Made by a program: the position numbers and the translations under genes. Positions 1 through 5,129 of a DNA stretch of 5,266 bases are shown here, piece after piece; the first letter of the stretch is position 1, and every line of letters starts with the position of its first letter. The DNA is from an uncultured Wenzhouxiangella sp. (GTDB lineage Bacteria > Pseudomonadota > Gammaproteobacteria > Xanthomonadales > Wenzhouxiangellaceae). The notes below the pieces were generated by a model, which worked only from the letters and a program-made list of their open reading frames with translations, was not told the origin of the DNA and searched no databases. The stretch covers positions 1-5,266 of the forward strand of contig CALEIM010000013.1 in NCBI GenBank assembly GCA_937876395.1, read 5' to 3'.

Positions 1-1
1 G

Positions 2-67
2 CTGGCGACCAGCGAAGCGCGAGCCGACGGCCGCCAGGAAGACCGATCGGCCGCGCCCACAAGCTGA
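2..67 (+). CDS. Possible C-terminal tail of an upstream gene (partial)
   Basis: Reading from base 2, the plus strand is open for 21 codons and ends at TGA 65-67, giving a hydrophilic tail that ends in SAAPTS. Such low-complexity tails are common at the ends of bacterial proteins, and a gene ending here would leave a normal-sized upstream region for the cold-shock gene. The other plus frames and the minus strand are also open over this short stretch, so the assignment is weak and no function can be given. Confidence 0.25.
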   Translation: MATSEARADGRQEDRSAAPTS

Positions 68-87
68 ATGGCGGTGCTGGAATTTGT

Positions 88-109
88 TGCATTGTCAGCG
101 TACAATGCA
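88..109. promoter_or_regulatory. 8-bp perfect dyad overlapping a -10-like box upstream of the cold-shock gene
   Basis: TGCATTGT (88-95) and ACAATGCA (102-109) are perfect inverted repeats separated by six bases. The right arm overlaps TACAAT (101-106), which matches the sigma-70 -10 consensus TATAAT at five of six positions. No good -35 box is seen 16-18 bp upstream. If TACAAT is used, transcription would start near 113 and the cold-shock mRNA would carry a leader of about 125 nt, as is typical of cspA-type genes. The dyad could be an operator covering the promoter. The promoter role is inferred. Confidence 0.35.
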
Positions 110-236
110 GTGTGCCGTACGGGTTGAGGTGCGGATGAGTTCAGGCTGAGCCTCCCACAAAGCGAGTTTCCGCCGAATGCCCATCCTTGGCCCGCGCGGC
201 GCGTAAATCTTGTTTTTCATACAGGTAATTAAGATC

Positions 237-440
237 ATGGCAACAGGTTCAGTCAAGTGGTTCAACGAAGCCAAGGGGTTCGGTTTCATCAGCCAGGATG
301 ATGGTGGCAAGGACGTTTTTGTCCATTTCTCCGCCATCGAGGGCAGCGGCTTCAAGACGCTGGCCGAAGGTCAGAAAGTGTCCTTCGAGATCCAGGACGG
401 CCCCAAGGGTCCTCAGGCTGCCAACGTGCAGCCCGCCTGA
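237..440 (+). CDS. CspA-family cold-shock protein
   Basis: A 67-residue single cold-shock domain protein, the usual length of the CspA family. These proteins bind single-stranded RNA and DNA through an OB-fold beta barrel and keep mRNA unstructured, either during cold shock or constitutively, depending on the paralogue. The RNP1 motif KGFGFI is at residues 13-18 and RNP2 VFVHF at 27-31. The aromatic surface includes W8, F9, F15, F17, F28, H30 and F31. The frame is open nine codons further upstream, but the protein family starts at MATGSVKW, so ATG 237 is chosen. A weak AGGT (223-226) lies 10 nt before it. A long leader precedes the gene and a terminator follows, so it is probably monocistronic. 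Which paralogue it is (cspA, C, D or E) cannot be decided. Confidence 0.97.
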   Translation: MATGSVKWFNEAKGFGFISQDDGGKDVFVHFSAIEGSGFKTLAEGQKVSFEIQDGPKGPQAANVQPA

Positions 441-454
441 AGCGAACCGCTTCA
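438..454 (+). repeat. Hairpin spanning the cold-shock stop codon
   Basis: TGAAGCG (438-444) and CGCTTCA (448-454) form a perfect 7-bp stem with an AAC loop. The left arm includes the TGA stop codon (438-440). It lies 13 nt before the terminator stem and may add to 3'-end stability of the mRNA. No T-run follows, so it is not itself a terminator. Confidence 0.6.
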
Positions 455-466
455 CGACAATATGGC

Positions 467-495
467 AAGACCCCGCCTCGTGCGGGGTTTTTTTT
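467..495 (+). terminator. Rho-independent terminator of the cold-shock gene
   Basis: CCCCGC (471-476) pairs with GCGGGG (482-487) around a CTCGT loop, followed by eight T residues (488-495). The A-rich bases 467-470 extend the pairing into the T-run. The minus strand lacks a T-run after the stem, so termination is one-directional. Confidence 0.92.
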
Positions 496-540
496 ACCCC
501 GGTGGCGTATTCCGATGACGTGCTCCGGCGCGGCTTTTCG

Positions 541-569
541 TTCATACTTGGAACCCAGCTCGCTTTAAT
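541..569 (+). promoter_or_regulatory. Candidate sigma-70 promoter for the Yip1-family gene
   Basis: TTCATA (541-546) and TTTAAT (564-569) match the -35 and -10 consensus at four and five of six positions, with 17 bp between them. They lie between the cold-shock terminator and the next start codon. A start near 576 would leave a leader of only about 15 nt that still includes the AAGGAG ribosome binding site. Confidence 0.35.
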
Positions 570-590
570 ACACCTTCCAAGGAGTTCGCC

Positions 591-1181
591 ATGTTCGATC
601 CCGCCAAGACCATTGAACTCGTTACCGGCAGCCTGAGCCGGCCCCGGGAAACCTGGGAATCCTGGCTGGGTCAAAACCCGACCTGGCAGCGAACGGCCGT
701 TGTGCTGACCATTCCGCTGATTCTGGCAGCCATCATCATCGGCTGGCTGCTGGCGCTGATTCTGGGCGGATATTTCACGTTTGGCTACGGTCGGGGCGTC
801 GCCCTGGCGCTGATCTTTGGCCTGCTCAGCGCGGCCATCAGCGTGACCGTGCTCAGTTTTCTGGTCAGCTTTCTGGCCGGCAAGTTCGGCGGTGGGGAGA
901 ATTTTGACCGCGCCTTTGCCGGGGTCTCGCTGGCTATGGTGCCCGGCTGGCTCGGGGCGGCGCTCAGCGGGATTCCTTTTCTCGGCGCGCTGATCAACCT
1001 GGCTGCGGTCATCGTTGGCCTGGTGTATCTCTACAAGATCATTCCGCTGGCGGTCGGCGTGCCGGAAGACAAGCGCGCACTGCACTTCATTGTCACCCTG
1101 GTGCTGGCCATCGTTGTACAGTTGGTAATAGCCGTCATTCTGGGGGCGGGCACTGCAAGCCGCTATGCAGTCGGTTACTGA
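591..1181 (+). CDS. Yip1-family integral inner-membrane protein
   Basis: A 196-residue protein with a short cytoplasm-like N-terminus (residues 1-36) and about five hydrophobic segments at roughly 37-60, 70-97, 108-126, 127-149 and 163-187. The N-terminal pattern SRPRETW (residues 16-22), the loop around GENFDRAFAG (102-111) and the late YKIIPLAVGVPEDKR (148-162) followed by a final helix are typical of bacterial Yip1/YIF1-like proteins. Their biochemical role in bacteria is not established. The eukaryotic relatives act in vesicle traffic. ATG 591 is preceded by a strong AAGGAG (579-584) at 6 nt. The gene has its own candidate promoter after the upstream terminator and converges on the lipoprotein gene 31 bp downstream, so it is probably a single-gene unit. 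The family call is fairly secure. The cellular function is unknown. Confidence 0.85.
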   Translation: MFDPAKTIELVTGSLSRPRETWESWLGQNPTWQRTAVVLTIPLILAAIIIGWLLALILGGYFTFGYGRGVALALIFGLLSAAISVTVLSFLVSFLAGKFGGGENFDRAFAGVSLAMVPGWLGAALSGIPFLGALINLAAVIVGLVYLYKIIPLAVGVPEDKRALHFIVTLVLAIVVQLVIAVILGAGTASRYAVGY

Positions 1182-1184
1182 TCC

Positions 1185-1202
1185 GGCAGCTGCAAGACTG
1201 CC
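1185..1202. repeat. Weak hairpin between convergent genes
   Basis: GGCAG (1185-1189) and CTGCC (1198-1202) form a 5-bp stem with an 8-nt loop in the 31-bp gap between the Yip1-family gene and the lipoprotein gene. There is no T-run next to it on the plus strand. On the minus strand the nearest T-rich stretch lies before the stem, not after it. A terminator role is therefore not supported. Confidence 0.3.
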
Positions 1203-1212
1203 CGATTAAAAC

Positions 1213-1680
1213 CTATTCCAGTTCGGCTCGACGACCCGGCGGTGGCTGCAGGCTGCGTTCGGCCGGGCATAAAAACGGCTGGCCGTCGCGGCCGGCATGG
1301 TAGTGATGATCGACCGCGTCCGCCTGCAGGCGGATGTAATAGCCTGGCACCAGTGCCTGGGTGTACATCATCCCGGCTTCCGGGCAACCCAACGAGCCGT
1401 TGCCCCAGGTGACCCGCCGGGCGTCGGCAACCGTGATCTGCTCGGCCGAGTCATCCAGGCGCGTGGCCAGGTCCAGGCGGGCTGCGTCGATCGCGTCGGA
1501 CAGCGACAGCCCGTGGTCCGTGTGGTCGTTCATCTGAATCGCCTCGTGGGTGTCGGGAAGCTGGGCAGCATCGGACTGGTTGGCGCTGTCGGCGGGCCCG
1601 GATGCCTGCTCGGTGCAGGCGCTAATCAGGGCCATCATCACCACAATCGAGATACAGCGGAATAGTGAAGTTCTGGTCAT
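1213..1680 (-). CDS. Small lipoprotein of an uncharacterised family with GCP/LCP cysteines
   Basis: A 155-residue protein with a lipoprotein signal peptide: basic MTRTSLFR, a hydrophobic core (10-19) and lipobox I-S-A-C with Cys22 as the lipidation site. Residue +2 is Thr, not Asp, which suggests outer-membrane sorting in a Gram-negative. A Ser/Asp/Gln-rich linker (23-58) leads to a compact domain (about 60-140) with VTWGNGSLGCP (90-100), MMYTQALVPGY (104-114) and a closing FLCP (136-139). C99 and C138 could form a disulphide. I recognise this as a recurring secreted domain without known function. ATG 1680 is chosen because GGAG (complement of 1689-1692) lies 8 nt upstream. An in-frame TTG at 1686 would leave only 2 nt. 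The gene is divergent from tag and convergent with the Yip1-family gene, so probably monocistronic. Confidence 0.88.
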   Translation of the reverse strand: MTRTSLFRCISIVVMMALISACTEQASGPADSANQSDAAQLPDTHEAIQMNDHTDHGLSLSDAIDAARLDLATRLDDSAEQITVADARRVTWGNGSLGCPEAGMMYTQALVPGYYIRLQADAVDHHYHAGRDGQPFLCPAERSLQPPPGRRAELE

Positions 1681-1713
1681 GTACAACGCTCCGACGGCTG
1701 GCAGTCAGGCCTG

Positions 1714-1719
1714 ATTATG
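1714..1719 (-). promoter_or_regulatory. Possible -10 box for the lipoprotein gene
   Basis: The complement reads CATAAT, five of six matches to TATAAT, about 34 nt before the lipoprotein start. The hexamer expected 17 bp upstream is a poor -35. The 76-bp gap between the two divergent starts must hold the promoters of both this gene and tag. No convincing tag promoter was found. Confidence 0.25.
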
Positions 1720-1756
1720 GCATTGTGTGGCCATTGACGCACACGGAGTTGTGACG

Positions 1757-2329
1757 ATGAATGAATCGATCACGCGCTGTGCCTGGTGTGGCCAGGACCC
1801 GCTCTACCGTAGCTACCACGACCATGAATGGGGTGTGCCGCTGCACGACGATCAGCGCCTGTTCGAGTTTCTGGTGCTCGAAGGTGCGCAGGCCGGGCTG
1901 TCCTGGATCACGATTTTGAAAAAGCGCGATGCCTACCGCCGTGCCTTTGCCGACTTTGACCCCGAAGCCGTCGCCCGTTTTGGCTCAGCCGACGTTGAAC
2001 GACTGCTGGCAGACGCCTCGATTGTGCGCAATCGGCGCAAGATCGAGGCGGCGATCGGCAATGCCCGCGCCTTTATCGATGTCCAGCAGGAATTCGGCAG
2101 CTTTGACGGCTATATCTGGCGCTTTGTTGACGGCGTGCCGATTATCAATCGCTTCCGGGAGCTGGCCGAGGTTCCGGCCGAAACCGGGCTGTCCAGAACG
2201 ATCAGCGCGGATCTTCGCCGGCGCGGCTTCAAGTTCGTCGGTCCGGTCATCGTCTATTCGCATATGCAGGCGACCGGCATGGTCAACGATCATCTGATTG
2301 ATTGCTTTCGCTGGTCCGAGCTGGCTTGA
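1757..2329 (+). CDS. tag: DNA-3-methyladenine glycosylase I
   Basis: A 190-residue base-excision repair enzyme (E. coli Tag has 187). It hydrolyses the N-glycosidic bond of 3-methyladenine in alkylated DNA and leaves an abasic site. By alignment from memory to E. coli Tag, the HhH-type zinc site is kept: C8, H21, H179 and C183 correspond to C4, H17, H175 and C179. The base pocket residues Y20, E42 and W50 correspond to Y16, E38 and W46. The signatures DPLYRSYHDHEWGVP (14-28), LEGAQAGLSWITILKKR (41-57) and GFKFVGP followed by VNDH are all present. ATG 1757 is chosen over the in-frame GTG codons at 1727 and 1751, because GGAG (1745-1748) lies 8 nt before it and the protein then begins like the family. 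It converges with the thioesterase gene 15 bp downstream. Confidence 0.97.
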   Translation: MNESITRCAWCGQDPLYRSYHDHEWGVPLHDDQRLFEFLVLEGAQAGLSWITILKKRDAYRRAFADFDPEAVARFGSADVERLLADASIVRNRRKIEAAIGNARAFIDVQQEFGSFDGYIWRFVDGVPIINRFRELAEVPAETGLSRTISADLRRRGFKFVGPVIVYSHMQATGMVNDHLIDCFRWSELA

Positions 2330-2344
2330 TGGCCGTGGGTTCGC

Positions 2345-2815
2345 TTACCAGCGATGGTAGGCCGGGTGCCCGGGCCTGACAGCTACGAAGCGGCCGCTGG
2401 CCCGATCACAGATTTCGCCGCCGGCGCTCAGCTCGGACTCGACGCTGACGATGCCGCGCTCGTCGACTTCGGTGATCCAGGCTTCCAGGTGCAGCGGGCC
2501 GTCGGAAGGGGTGGGGCGCCGGAGTTTGACTGCGTAGTCCATGGTCACGGTGCACGGCGGCGTGTCCAGGCTTTGGGTCTGCATCAGATGCCAGGCGGCG
2601 GTCCAGTTCATGTGGCAATCCAGCAGAGAGCCGATGATGCCGCCGTTGATCACGCCGGGGAACGCCTCGTGGTAAACCTCCGGCTGCCAGTCGGCCACCA
2701 GGCGATCGCCGTGCACGAAAGAGCGGATGCGCAGCCCTTTCTCATTGGCCGGGCCGCAGCCAAAACAGGCGTTGTGCGGGGCATATTGTTCCTGAATGCA
2801 GGGATGTTCGGACAT
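2345..2815 (-). CDS. PaaI-like hotdog-fold acyl-CoA thioesterase family protein
   Basis: A 156-residue single hotdog domain. The N-terminal CFGCGPANEKGLRI (17-30) is a cysteine-containing signature of one PaaI/4HBT branch. The core is FPGVINGGIIGSLLDCHMNW (52-71), the helix that carries the active-site residues, with D66 in the usual acidic position. N58 stands where many PaaI enzymes have His, and from memory this Asn variant is common in this branch. Such enzymes hydrolyse acyl-CoA or acyl-carrier thioesters, but the substrate cannot be inferred here. The ATG is preceded by GGAG (complement of 2825-2828) at 9 nt. The start lies 16 nt after the tamB stop on the same strand, so it is probably translated from the tamB transcript. 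Confidence 0.85.
   Translation of the reverse strand: MSEHPCIQEQYAPHNACFGCGPANEKGLRIRSFVHGDRLVADWQPEVYHEAFPGVINGGIIGSLLDCHMNWTAAWHLMQTQSLDTPPCTVTMDYAVKLRRPTPSDGPLHLEAWITEVDERGIVSVESELSAGGEICDRASGRFVAVRPGHPAYHRW
2346..2359. repeat. Short hairpin at the thioesterase stop codon
   Basis: TACCA (2346-2350) and TGGTA (2355-2359) pair around a four-base loop, GCGA on the plus strand, which is a GNRA-type tetraloop. It overlaps the thioesterase stop codon in the 15-bp gap between convergent genes. It lacks a T-run, so it is at most a weak 3'-end structure. Confidence 0.35.
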
Positions 2816-2831
2816 GTCGACAGGCTCCAGG

Positions 2832-4598
2832 TCAGTTGTTGACGGTATAGCTTAGATCAACGCCGGTATCGCGTTCACCGGATACCACGCGCAGACCCCA
2901 GCGCCGCGACAGCTCATAGCGCCCAGACAGCACGTTGCCGGTCTGAAACAGGCCCACGCCGTAGCTGACGAACAGCTTCGGCAGCAGATAAAACCCGACG
3001 TTGAGCGCGCCCTGGCCGCCGGCGTGATCGAAATCGGCGCCGGTGACCACATAGGCCAGGGCTTTTTCCTGGCTGGTGCGCGGTTCGGTATACAGTGAAA
3101 TATCGGGATTGCGCGCGCTGCCGCTGATATGTACGCCGGCCGATTCAACCTTCGGGTCGCCAAAAATATCGCGCACCGCACGGATGTCCAGACGTGGATC
3201 GTCGAGCGGTTGACCGCTGAACACGATTTCCCCGTTGTCGATTTCAAGATTCTGGCCGTAGGCGCGGTACGAACCTTCGGGCAGATAGATGGTGCCGTGT
3301 CCGGTCGGCTGGGATTGGCCGTTGAAGCGCAGTTCGATACCGCCGCTGAGCTCGGTTTCCAGGCCCAGCGCAGCGAGGCCGGCATTGTCGCCCAGATCGA
3401 TCCCGAGTCGCCCGTTGATCGGTCGTATGGTGTTTGCGGCCAGACCGTTGTTGTTTGGGTCGGTCTCGCCGGCGACTTCGATATCGGGCGCGGGCTCGAT
3501 GCGCTCGCCGGTTCCCGGCGGCAGACCGGCCTGCAGACGATCAATCCGGATATCACCGTCAATCTCGATTCCATCCGGTCGGGCGCTGAGCTCAATCTGC
3601 GGGCTGGCGTTGAGGCTCAGCCAGCTTGCATCGGCAAAGGCAAAGCGCTCGCCGTTGATTTGCGCGTCCATGCTCCAGCCTTCGGCCAGCCGCTCGGCCT
3701 GGCCAGAAAGCTGCATTGCGCCGTCGCCCGAGCGCGCGCTGCCGCTCAGCTCGGCACGGTCCGTCGAGCCGCTCAAGGCCAGATCAATGGCGTGGATGTC
3801 CAAACCCAGCGGGGCGTGGACCAGTTGCGCATTGTTCAGTCCGATGCGCCCATCAAGTGCCGGTCCGGTGATCGGGCCGGACATGTCCAGGCGGCCGCTG
3901 GCGGAGCCGGCAATGCGGTCAAATTCGGGCAGCAGATGGGCAAAGGCGGAAATATCGGGCAGGTCAAGCACCAGGCTGCCGTCGAGCTCGGTGTCCATGG
4001 GTGCGCTCAGGTCGGCAAATTGCAGCCGTCCATTGAGTTCGGTGCGGTCTTCGACGCGCACATGGAGATCCATCTCCAGGGCGGACGCATCGCCCGGCCG
4101 CAGATCAATGCGCAGGGTGTTGATGGCAAGCAGATCGGCCTGTTCACCGGCAATCCGCAGGGCGCCGCTGCCCAGTTCCAGCCAGCCGTCCAGTGCGGAC
4201 AGGCCGCCAGGCTGCCAGTTCGCGGCGAGCCGGCCGGACAGCGGCGTGCTCAGCGACAGCAGCGGGGCGACCGGCAGCAGGAGCAGGTCCATGGGCACAT
4301 CAACCAGGCGAAGCTGGGCCGATCCACCGTCGTCGAGTTCCACCTGATCAAGGCACAGGCGTGCGGCTGAGTCGGCACCGCTGGCCAGACATCCCGGGCC
4401 GGCGCTGATGATTTCTTCGCTGACGCTGATTGGCAGGGCTTCGACCAGTTGCCAGTCGCCGGCCACGGTCTCGCCAATCAACAGGCGCTCAAGCTGGCCT
4501 TCCCAGCTCAGGCTGCCGTCCAGGCAGTCGGGGAGCTGGCCTTGAGCGACTGTTTCAAGGCGGCCACGCGGGCCGCTGAGGCTGAGCGTCAGGCGGTG
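2832..4598 (-). CDS. tamB: Translocation and assembly module protein TamB, C-terminal half (5'-truncated)
   Basis: TamB is an inner-membrane-anchored periplasmic protein of long beta-taco structure. It works with the Omp85 protein TamA in outer-membrane protein assembly and is implicated in phospholipid transport. About 588 codons are recognisable, against about 1260 in E. coli. They include the middle domain with C-x8-C-type cysteines before VPMDLLLLP (about 4286-4312) and the C-terminal TamB domain (about 2835-3420), with GSYRAYGQ (3252-3275), LDIRAVRDIFGDP and SQEKALAYVVTGAD (about 3034-3078). The protein ends in an amphipathic beta-strand pattern. Upstream of HRLTLSLSG (about 4598) the frame stays open to an ATG at 5096. 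That extension is Pro/Arg/Gly-rich, unlike TamB, and lies over other features, so it is excluded. No signal anchor or start codon with a ribosome site is seen. The gene is therefore truncated, or the contig is rearranged here. Confidence 0.9.
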   Translation of the reverse strand, partial: HRLTLSLSGPRGRLETVAQGQLPDCLDGSLSWEGQLERLLIGETVAGDWQLVEALPISVSEEIISAGPGCLASGADSAARLCLDQVELDDGGSAQLRLVDVPMDLLLLPVAPLLSLSTPLSGRLAANWQPGGLSALDGWLELGSGALRIAGEQADLLAINTLRIDLRPGDASALEMDLHVRVEDRTELNGRLQFADLSAPMDTELDGSLVLDLPDISAFAHLLPEFDRIAGSASGRLDMSGPITGPALDGRIGLNNAQLVHAPLGLDIHAIDLALSGSTDRAELSGSARSGDGAMQLSGQAERLAEGWSMDAQINGERFAFADASWLSLNASPQIELSARPDGIEIDGDIRIDRLQAGLPPGTGERIEPAPDIEVAGETDPNNNGLAANTIRPINGRLGIDLGDNAGLAALGLETELSGGIELRFNGQSQPTGHGTIYLPEGSYRAYGQNLEIDNGEIVFSGQPLDDPRLDIRAVRDIFGDPKVESAGVHISGSARNPDISLYTEPRTSQEKALAYVVTGADFDHAGGQGALNVGFYLLPKLFVSYGVGLFQTGNVLSGRYELSRRWGLRVVSGERDTGVDLSYTVNN

Positions 4599-4613
4599 TC
4601 GTCGGGACGACAC
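4596..4613. repeat. Dyad P1 at the tamB break
   Basis: GTGTCGTC and GACGACAC are perfect 8-bp inverted repeats separated by GG, centred at 4604.5. The recognisable tamB coding stops at this dyad. Base 4597 begins a TGTCG sequence, so an element starting with TG could begin here. Confidence 0.75.
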
Positions 4614-4631
4614 ACCCCCGGGGCCGGTCTT

Positions 4632-4676
4632 GGAGGTGTGTCGATTCAGCGACAGGAGGTGTCGCTCAGCCGACAC
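4632..4676. repeat. Dyads P2 and P3 within a tandem direct repeat
   Basis: P2 is TGTCG-N6-CGACA (4639-4654) and P3 is GTGTCG-N6-CGACAC (4659-4676). Their centres (4646.5 and 4667.5) are 21 bp apart, and P2 is 42 bp from P1. The octamer GGAGGTGT is repeated at 4632-4639 and 4655-4662, and TCAGC at 4646-4650 and 4666-4670. This spacing places all three dyads on one face of the helix, as for a protein bound in an array. Confidence 0.75.
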
Positions 4677-4834
4677 TGCGATGATGTGGCTGGCTGTTTC
4701 CGGGGGTGCAGGTCTGACCCTGGCCGACACGGGCCCCGGTGGTGATCGGGTGCCTTGCCGAGTGATCTGTCGGCTTGTGCCGCTGGGGACGGCGGGCCCC
4801 CGCGGGCCGGGGCGAGTCACTTGATAGAAGCCTG

Positions 4835-4853
4835 ACTGCGGTCTGATCGCAGT
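4835..4853. repeat. Dyad ACTGCG-N7-CGCAGT upstream of the small ORF
   Basis: Perfect 6-bp arms (4835-4840 and 4848-4853) lie around seven bases, 66 bp before the small ORF start. A -35-like TTGATA (4821-4826) lies just before it, but no -10 box is found at the right distance. It could be an operator or an RNA hairpin. Confidence 0.45.
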
Positions 4854-4862
4854 GCTGTCCTC

Positions 4863-4875
4863 GTGTCCCCGACAC
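4863..4875. repeat. Dyad GTGTC-CCC-GACAC upstream of the small ORF
   Basis: Perfect 5-bp arms around CCC use the same GTGTC/GACAC half-site as dyads P1-P3, but with a shorter spacer and not in 21-bp phase with them. It lies 43 bp before the small ORF start. Confidence 0.5.
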
Positions 4876-4918
4876 CGCGGGTGCCACCCCCATCCGCAAC
4901 AAGAAAGGGACGGTGGCC

Positions 4919-5038
4919 ATGTCCACGATACTGTCGCTGCTCGACGTGTTGGGGCAGCACCATCCCGACCGCAAGCTCGCCAAGGCTGCCCGCAAGGCGG
5001 TGATGCGGCACCGCAGATGGATGGCCAGCCGCGACTGA
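4919..5038 (+). CDS. Small basic ORF of 39 codons, unknown function
   Basis: ATG 4919 is preceded by AAAGGGA (4904-4910) at 8 nt, a reasonable ribosome binding site. The product starts MSTILSLLDVLG, a hydrophobic stretch, and continues HHPDRKLAKAARKAVMRHRRW, a likely basic amphipathic helix. It has nine Arg/Lys against three Asp, and three His. The transition from a hydrophobic start to a positively charged helix resembles small DNA- or RNA-binding or membrane-associated peptides more than random translation of noncoding DNA. I do not recognise a family. Two dyads lie upstream within 90 bp and could regulate it. It could be native to the putative element or a fragment of a longer protein. The upstream frame is open to 4847 without another good start. 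Confidence 0.45.
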   Translation: MSTILSLLDVLGQHHPDRKLAKAARKAVMRHRRWMASRD

Positions 5039-5056
5039 CGCGCCGGCCGAGTGTGC

Positions 5057-5094
5057 GCAAACTCGCGGTAAACGTCGGCATGTCGGCCGCAAAC
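5057..5094. repeat. Three GYAAAC repeats spaced 11 and 21 bp
   Basis: GCAAAC (5057-5062), GTAAAC (5068-5073) and GCAAAC (5089-5094) are direct repeats one and two helical turns apart, following the small ORF. The spacing is like that of binding sites at transposon ends or in iteron-type arrays. Three short copies could also arise by chance. Confidence 0.35.
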
Positions 5095-5129
5095 ACGCCC
5101 GCTCGCGGGGAAATGCGGGCCGGGCCGAG

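Larger units (their letters stand above)
4599..5129. other. Non-tamB segment with dyads and a small ORF; possible mobile-element remnant
   Basis: About 530 bp with no recognisable protein apart from the 39-codon ORF at 4919-5038. Frames open on both strands give Pro/Arg/Gly-rich products without domains, as expected from GC-rich noncoding DNA. The segment holds dyads P1-P3 at its left end, two further dyads at 4835-4875 and GYAAAC repeats at 5057-5094. It separates a truncated tamB from a broken GntR gene. The left end resembles the multiple terminal repeats and TG terminus of IS21-family elements, but neither istA nor istB is present, so the identity is only suggested. Confidence 0.4.

Noticed and set aside
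249..1085. 278-codon minus-strand open frame across the cold-shock and Yip1-family genes
   Set aside because: It runs antisense through two well-supported genes, their terminator and their promoter. The composition (Gln/Arg/Gly-rich) is typical of a shadow frame.
1681..1686. TTG start two codons upstream for the lipoprotein
   Set aside because: The GGAG site would be only 2 nt away. ATG 1680 has 8 nt spacing and gives a standard signal peptide.
1727..1756. GTG starts upstream for tag
   Set aside because: GTG 1727 has no ribosome site at suitable spacing, and GTG 1751 is 2 nt from GGAG. ATG 1757 fits both the spacing and the family length.
4063..4078. Perfect 7-bp dyad TGGAGAT-CC-ATCTCCA inside tamB
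   Set aside because: It lies in conserved coding sequence (Glu-Met-Asp-Leu-His) and can be explained by codon choice. Nothing else around it suggests a site.
3129..4370. Long plus-strand open frames antisense to tamB
   Set aside because: Two overlapping frames of 352 and 413 codons are low-complexity shadows of the strongly supported minus-strand TamB coding. They show no domains.
4653..4683. Strong AGGAGGTG followed by ATG 4681 as a gene start
   Set aside because: The spacing from AGGAGG to the ATG is 21 nt, too long, and the frame gives a short Gly/Pro-rich product ending at 4824. The AGGAGG is part of the repeat array.
4599..5096. N-terminal 166-codon extension of tamB on the minus strand
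   Set aside because: It is Pro/Arg/Gly/Cys-rich, has no signal anchor and no TamB-like strand pattern, and covers the dyads and the small ORF on the other strand. The frame is open only because the DNA is GC-rich.
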